In this document: positions 58,598-64,000 of the stretch, piece after piece
Position numbering within the stretch: the stretch's first letter is position 1
Layout of the letters: every line of letters begins with the position of its first letter
DNA from: Alentia gelatinosa
Taxonomy: Eukaryota; Annelida; Polychaeta; Phyllodocida; Polynoidae
DNA: 64,000 bases
Direction of reading: 5' to 3'
NCBI GenBank assembly: GCA_950022655.1
Contig: OX465579.1
Location: 76,705,193-76,769,192 of the forward strand
The notes under the pieces: generated by a model
What the model was told of the DNA's origin: nothing
The model's input: only the letters and a program-made list of their open reading frames with translations
Databases searched by the model: none
Program-made: the position numbers and the translations under genes

Positions 58598-59882
58598 GGA
58601 ACGTCCGAAACGCCATTTTCGTACTTATAAAATGGTATCTAATTTCACGCCTATTACACAACTAACACTTCCTATATACTCCCTAAGATGTTGTGCAATT
58701 ATAAGTAAAGTTATAGCCTTATCCATCCAGTATTAAGTGAGTGAGCACAGATTGAAAACCACTTACCTGTTTTTATACTGAACCACCTTTCGCCCGTGAC
58801 ACCGGATGTTTTTGTCAATATTTCTGGAATGCGCTAATATTCACTTCTGTGGTTTTCTACACTTGAAGTATATGTTATTGTGCATATGTTGCCTAAAAAT
58901 CAAAAAGATTTAATCTCTTGGGGACTTGTGAGGAAGGAATTTGTAAATTTTCAGAAAATACGGAACGACCGAAACTTTTTGGGGGGAAACCATTCCTTCT
59001 ACCATAACTTTCGAATTGGCGCGTAAAACCGTTACACCAGCCTCTTGCATCATCCAGCGCCACATGAGATAAGGCAGACATTTTTTTCTCTCCGAAATAT
59101 TGACTATTTTTTGCTTTATCTGTGTGTTTTATGTTCTGAAATTCGTCCGAAACTTGGTGTATGTACCCTAGAAAGTGGTGAAGTATGTATTTAGTGAATG
59201 TTTCCTTGCTTTTTTTGGTATTTCGGCATTTTTCAACTTGTGCCCGTTCCTCGCACGTGGTGGTTGGGCGACAAACGGGAGTTTTTCTTTGTCTTTGGGT
59301 CGATAGCTTTGAACCTTACCCAAGAAATGGAACGGGCGAAACAACGTGAATGGTTTTATCAAATGTGCTTTTCTTCCTTCCCTGTGCACGGTGTGAAACA
59401 TGCAGAGGTTTAATAGTGTAAAAAAACATGTTGCTTTTCACATTTAGATAGCTATTTGGTCGTTTGTGGAGATAGGGTTCTGGCCACACGGGTTTGACAA
59501 GGTTTCGCCCGTTCCTTTTTTTCAAATTTGACTTTTCAACTGAGCCTTTCACAAATATTTGTCTCTGCATTTCTCAAACTTTGCAACCCACATGTACTTC
59601 TTAACATGTTCTATGCGGGAAATAGTTAGATTATAAGTATTAAAAGGTTTAGAGTGTATTTAACTCTGATATGTGTTAGACTTACGCCCGTTCCGGCGAA
59701 ACATTTTGGACGTTCCAGCCAAATTCATATCGCCTGCTACAACCTTGCATTTTAACCTATTCTCTCATGCTTAGTATCATTTTGTAGGTAAAACAATGTA
59801 GAATATTTGTCTTGTACTTATGTTTGTGAATTTATTGAATTTTTGCACGTTTTGGGTTGTTTTGTAAAGTTTTGGACGTTCC
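58598..59882. repeat. Dispersed 14 bp motif array upstream of the transposase-like gene
   Basis: Copies of or near GGAACGTCCGAAAC occur on the plus strand at 58598-58611 (exact), 58962-58975 (GGAACGACCGAAAC), 59140-59153 (AATTCGTCCGAAAC) and 59329-59342 (GGAACGGGCGAAAC). On the minus strand they are at 58787-58800, 59237-59250, 59502-59515 (GGAACGGGCGAAAC), 59681-59694, 59703-59716 and 59869-59882 (GGAACGTCCAAAAC). Spacing is irregular. The variable part is the two or three bases after GGAACG. Confidence 0.85.
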
Positions 59883-60095
59883 CTTTTGTACAATATGTTC
59901 AATATCGCACTGTTACTATGGCATTACGAAGACCAAAATAAGTGTGGAGGTGCGCATTATTATACTACACAATAATATAGCACAGTTTTTAAATTTCTAA
60001 ATTTTTTTTTTTCACTTTTTTTAGGCTTGTTCTATTTCACATTATTTCTCATTTTTTCATGCTCAGACTTAGTTTTCCCATTTCTTTTTTTTCAG

Positions 60096-62972
60096 ATTCA
60101 GCACTATACATCCCCGCCCTCCAAACCTCTACTCAAGACCCCCCCCACCTGACCCCAGCAGGTTGAGGCCCCTCAAACCCAACAAGGAGTCTGTGCGACA
60201 GTGGAGGCAGCGTAAGCGTTTAGACCCGGCTTGGCTTCAGAAAGAGCGGACGAGGAAGAGGGAATGCCGGGCTCGACTGAAAGCCTCCCAAGATGTGGCT
60301 GCGCAGGAGCTGCAGCGGGTTAAGGCCAACGAGCGTAAAGAGAGGTACCGCTCCCGCAGGCGGGAGTAGGCTGCTGCCGCTGCAGCTGCTGCGACAGCCA
60401 CATCCACGGAGGACCCAGTCGACCCCGTGGAGCAGCCTGCTGTTAATCCCCCCGAGTCCCACTCGGAAGAGAGTGTAAGGAATGTTGGCCTCTACAAAAC
60501 TCTTACGAGTGGGATTCGGAGACGGTTACAGCAGGCTCCTCAAATCCCCTCTTCCTCCTCCGCCAACCCTGCCTCCACTCTCCCACAGGCTCCTCTCCAA
60601 CCCACCCCCTTCACCTCCACCACACCCACACCCAGAAGAAGACGCCCCCCCAAAGTTCGATCCCCATCCCCCCCTACCCCCACCTGCTCTGCCATGATCA
60701 TACCCCCACCCACAACCCAAAGAAGACATACCTCCTCACTCCCTTCCACCTCTCCCACACCCCCACCCACAACCCAGAGAAGACATAACTCCTCACTCCC
60801 TTCCACCTCTCCCACACCCACACCCACATCCAGAAGACGTTCCTCCCCACTCCCTTCCAGGGAGAATGTTATGCTGAGGGCCAAGCTTCATGGCCTGCAG
60901 AAGGGTGTCAGCCAACGACACAGTGCTGTTCCTGTGCCCGAGGGAGCGACAGGGCAGGATGTTGCCTCCGACGTGCTGCCTGACCAGGACCCTGTGCGCA
61001 CAACACCACCAGTGCGCACACCACCAGTGCGCACCCCCACCACACCGACTTCCCAACCGACGCCACCTCTTCCACTCTCAGGTGAGGTGCACAAAGCCAG
61101 AATATACGATGTCATCACCGCTGCCATCAAGCGTCTGCCCAGAACGCAGCGTCGTAGAGTCCTGGCCAAAATTGTGTCGCCGGTGGAGTTACACTCGGTA
61201 CGTGGGGCATCTCGACTCTCACGGGATGTGGGCCTGGACCGAAGAACTCTCTCTTCACCGTGGAAGGACAAGTCGGTTATAGCTGCCTTCCACACAACAT
61301 CTTTGGCTATAGTTGACTTCCTCAAGAGGCCTGAACACTCTATTACTCTTCCAGGGAAGAAAGACACTGTCACTTTGAGGAAGGTTAAGTTCCAGAAAGT
61401 CCAGCTGACAGAGTTCCTCCATGTTCTTCATGTTAAGTTCCGAGAAGAATTCCCTCATCTCCGAGCTTCCCTGAGTTTCTTCCACAGTGTTCGTCGGAAG
61501 CACCGCTACATCCTTCCGGTGCACTGCCACAACACTAGTATTTGTCTGTGTGTTAAGCATCAGAACTTTGCTTTGCGGATGAAACCTCTCCACGGACTCG
61601 GCCTTCCTCTTCTGCCCGACAGCTTTCTGCAGGTTCCGTGGGTGGCTGTGGATGCGAAGCTGGACCGGTTGCCAGCTGTCGTTTCCGTGGACATATGGAA
61701 GCGATTGGATGTTGTGTATGGCGATGAAGGCAAGACAACGAAGAAGCTTCGCATCGTCACACAGACGGAGCCACGCGACACCTTCAGGCGAGAACTGAAG
61801 TCTGACTTTTCCCTGATGGAGAGCCACGTCAGGAGAGTATACGGCCAGTACCAGGCCCTCCGTCGACTTCGCGAGAACCTCACTCCGGGGGAGTGTACGG
61901 TGCAGATGGACTTTGCTGAGAACTGGGTTGTCAGCTACCCTGACGAACCGCAGTCTGTCTACTTCGCAAAGGAGCCGGTAACCGTTCATCCTGTGGTTCT
62001 CCACTTCAGGGAAGAGGGAGGTGTCCTTTCACACAAGTCTTTGGCCATCGTTTCTGATGAGCGGAGACATGACTCTGCAGCTGTTTTTTCCTTTATGAAA
62101 GTGATCAACAAAGTCCTTTCCGAAGAGGTTCCTGGTATTTCTTGTGTTCACTATGTGACTGATGGCCCCACGTCACAGTACCGTAACAGTGGGTGTTTCA
62201 GTATCATTGCCAAACACCAGCAGCTCTTCAACTGTGCGGCGACTTGGTTATACTTTGAAGCAGGCCATGGGAAGGGAGCCTGTGACGGATTGGTGCTGCA
62301 GCTAAACGCATGGCCGACTCGACTGTGAAACGCCGCATCTTCATCCACAATGCTGCTGACTTTGCCTGTGCTGGTAACCGTGTCCCCAGTCTTGTCCGGT
62401 ATTTTCATGTTCCTGTGGAGGACATTCGTCAGGCCCGAGAAGAACTATCTCTCCTCATCACTGCCCGGCCGGTACCTGGTACAATGAAGGCCCATTCCGT
62501 GATGTGCTGTGTTCCTGGACACTCCATTGCTCTTCGGGAGACTTCTTGCTATCTTCCATGTTGTTACTCTTCTGCTGCCTTCCTGGGTGGCTGTGAAGGG
62601 TGGACTCGTCACATCCTCTTTCAACTTGATCAGCCCGCTTCACCAACAGAGAGCTTGCCAGCCAGCAGTGTCGTCTCACCAGCTACAGGGTCATGGCTTG
62701 CTGCTGTCTATGATGGCAAGTGGTACATCGGGGAAGTCCTCAACAGTGATGCCGACAGCGCTGAAGTCTCTTTCCTTCAGCCTGGTTGTGACGAAAGATG
62801 TCGGAACAATTTCAAGTGGCCTGCGACACCAGACATTCTTGATGTGCCCCTTGCAGACATCTTGTGTAGAGTACCCAAGCCGGTCTATACTGGGAAAGGA
62901 CGGAGGGCCCATTTTGAACTCTCACCAGCACAAATAAGTCACATCCAAAGTGTTTTTTCAACTTTTACCTAA
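60096..62972 (+). pseudogene. Transposase-like gene (DDE/RNase H-fold candidate) with one stop and one frameshift
   Basis: A poly-T tract and CAG (60081-60095) make a possible splice acceptor, and one frame runs from 60096. It begins with a basic, Arg-rich segment (SVRQWRQRKRLDPAWLQK), has a TAG at 60367-60369, then a Pro/Thr/Ser-rich linker. A structured core follows: RLPRTQRRRVLAKIVSPVEL, LPGKKDTVTLRKV, SICLCVKHQN, VQMDFAENWVVSYPDEPQS, HYVTDGPTSQYRNSG and YFEAGHGKGACDG. Numbered from 60427, D495, D579 and E611 give D-83-D-31-E, the layout of an RNase H-fold transposase. At about 62283-62293 one base is missing and the frame shifts to 62310-62972, which continues KRMADSTVKRR, a Cys-rich word (ETSCYLPCCY) and a C-terminal domain (SWLAAVYDGKWYIGEVL). 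I recall similar uncharacterised proteins in many marine invertebrates, unverified. Little decay suggests a young copy, or assembly errors in a live gene. Confidence 0.65.
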
Positions 62973-63047
62973 TTTCTTGTACTTATGGAATGTGGTTTTT
63001 GCAATTTCTCTCCTGCTTTGTAAGTATAGAGTGGAAAAAAGTGTGCT

Positions 63048-63836
63048 GGAACGGCCGAAATTGTGCAGGCCGGAACGTCCGAAACATGCTTAACCTTGTG
63101 GGCCAATAGAGTTATTAAATTGCTTATGAAGGTGGTAGAAAATTCTAATTAATTCATAATACATATTTTCACATGTTCTGGTACATTTTTCAATTTATCC
63201 TTTGCAATTTTCACTTGTTTCTTACTGTGGAAAGTATTGATTTGTGATTTTCAAATTGATTATTCTAAAGATGCCACCTTTTTTCCATTAAATGTTATAT
63301 TTCTTAGAACTAGGAACCTATGTACAGAGGTACATGTGGATATTTCCTTGTTGAGTAACAAGTTCTTTGCCTCTCCAGGCCACTCTGCCTTTCACAGGCA
63401 CTGGGTAATGTGTAGAGGAAAGTTTTGGAGGAACGTCCGAAACTTATGTAAGGTTTCAGGTTCTCACCCGGGTGGTGTAGGAAATAGGTTCTTAGCTATC
63501 TAAAACCATTTGTTTCATATAGTAGAGACGTTGGGGAGTGTGTTGGTGGGTTTCGCTGGTGGTTCTGAACAATTTAACCTAGTCCTTTGCTCTTTTGAAA
63601 TTTCAACTTGTCTTTTTTTACGTGGTATTTCCGCCTACCACCACCCAGCAGGCTCCCTGATTTTAAAATAAGTATCTCTTGAAGGTTGAATACACTTCTG
63701 AAGTGTACGTGTACATGTTTGCTACAAACTTAGCAGTTTTGGTGCCTCTGAATGTAATATTTACTGTGATACATGTGGTTCTGTGTGGACATAGGAAACT
63801 GGTCACGGGCGCAAGTTTTGGAGGAACGTCCGAAAC
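63048..63836 (+). repeat. Dispersed 14 bp motif copies downstream of the transposase-like gene
   Basis: GGAACGGCCGAAAT (63048-63061) and exact GGAACGTCCGAAAC (63072-63085, 63430-63443, 63823-63836) follow the gene. GTCACGGGCGCAAG (63802-63815) matches the variant seen on the minus strand at 58787-58800. All are in plus orientation here. Confidence 0.85.
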
Positions 63837-64000
63837 AAATGTAAGGTCTCAGGTTCTCACCCGGGCAGTGTAGGAAATAGGTTCTTGGCTATCTAAAACC
63901 ATTTGTTTCATATAGTAGAGACGTTGGGGAGTGTGTTGGTGGGTTTCGCTGGTGGTTCTGAGCAATTTAACCTAGTCCTTTGCTCTTTTGAAATTTCAAC
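63421..64000 (+). repeat. Tandem repeat, 393 bp period, running off the window
   Basis: 63421-63607 recurs at 63814-64000 with few differences. Shared words include AGTTTTGGAGGAACGTCCG, TAGGAAATAGGTTCTT and TAGAGACGTTGGGGAGTG. Each unit carries one exact 14 bp motif. The array continues beyond the window. Confidence 0.9.

Noticed and set aside
61255..62004. 249-codon open frame on the minus strand
   Set aside because: It is the complement of the transposase-like gene in a G+C-rich coding region and has no recognisable domain.

Overview
The window reads as nuclear DNA from an animal, most likely a marine invertebrate. The evidence is A+T-rich non-coding DNA, GT-AG exon signals, decayed LINEs, two tyrosine-recombinase (DIRS/Ngaro-like) retroelements, and a dense swarm of short inverted-repeat elements (MITEs) with TTA or TTAA target duplications. 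The mix reminds me of cephalochordates such as amphioxus, but that is an impression, not a demonstration. There is no operon, ribosomal RNA, convincing tRNA, phage or CRISPR array.

Host-like coding sequence is sparse. Two phase-compatible exons (1012-1217 and 16653-16824) look like the last two coding exons of a plus-strand gene. Their inferred 15.4 kb intron holds a DIRS-type gag relic, several MITEs, a 300-400 bp tandem repeat and a large head-to-head minisatellite. A CpG-rich block at 18290-18560 carries NRF-1-, ETS- and CCAAT-like sites and a splice donor, so it may be the promoter and first exon of another gene.

Region by region: 23.6-27.1 kb is a minus-strand DIRS/Ngaro-like element (gag, RT-RNase H, tyrosine recombinase) split by a 363 bp piggyBac-type MITE. 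27.4-31.5 kb is MITE-rich, including one of two nearly identical 434/435 bp TTA-flanked elements. 36.9-38.7 kb is a second DIRS-like RT-RNase H copy that stays in one frame but carries four stop codons. 40.2-44.6 kb has nested palindromic elements, a telomere-like repeat inside an inverted-repeat element, and an internally deleted LINE. 46.5-50.3 kb has minisatellites and abutting MITEs. 51.1-52.6 kb is an inverted and tandem repeat cluster. 53.0-56.2 kb holds LINE relics in the same orientation. 56.9-58.2 kb is a 1.33 kb inverted-repeat element with a perfect 32 bp palindrome near its middle.

The most notable region is 58.6-64.0 kb. A transposase-like gene (about 60096-62972) has a D-83-D-31-E arrangement of acidic residues, a basic N-terminus and a Cys/His-rich C-terminal half. 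It is damaged by only one stop codon and one 1-base frameshift. Its non-coding flanks, but not its coding region, carry about 15 copies of a 14 bp motif close to GGAACGTCCGAAAC in both orientations. At the 3' side the motif lies inside 393 bp tandem repeats. I infer a little-described DNA transposon, or a domesticated derivative, whose protein may recognise the dispersed motif.
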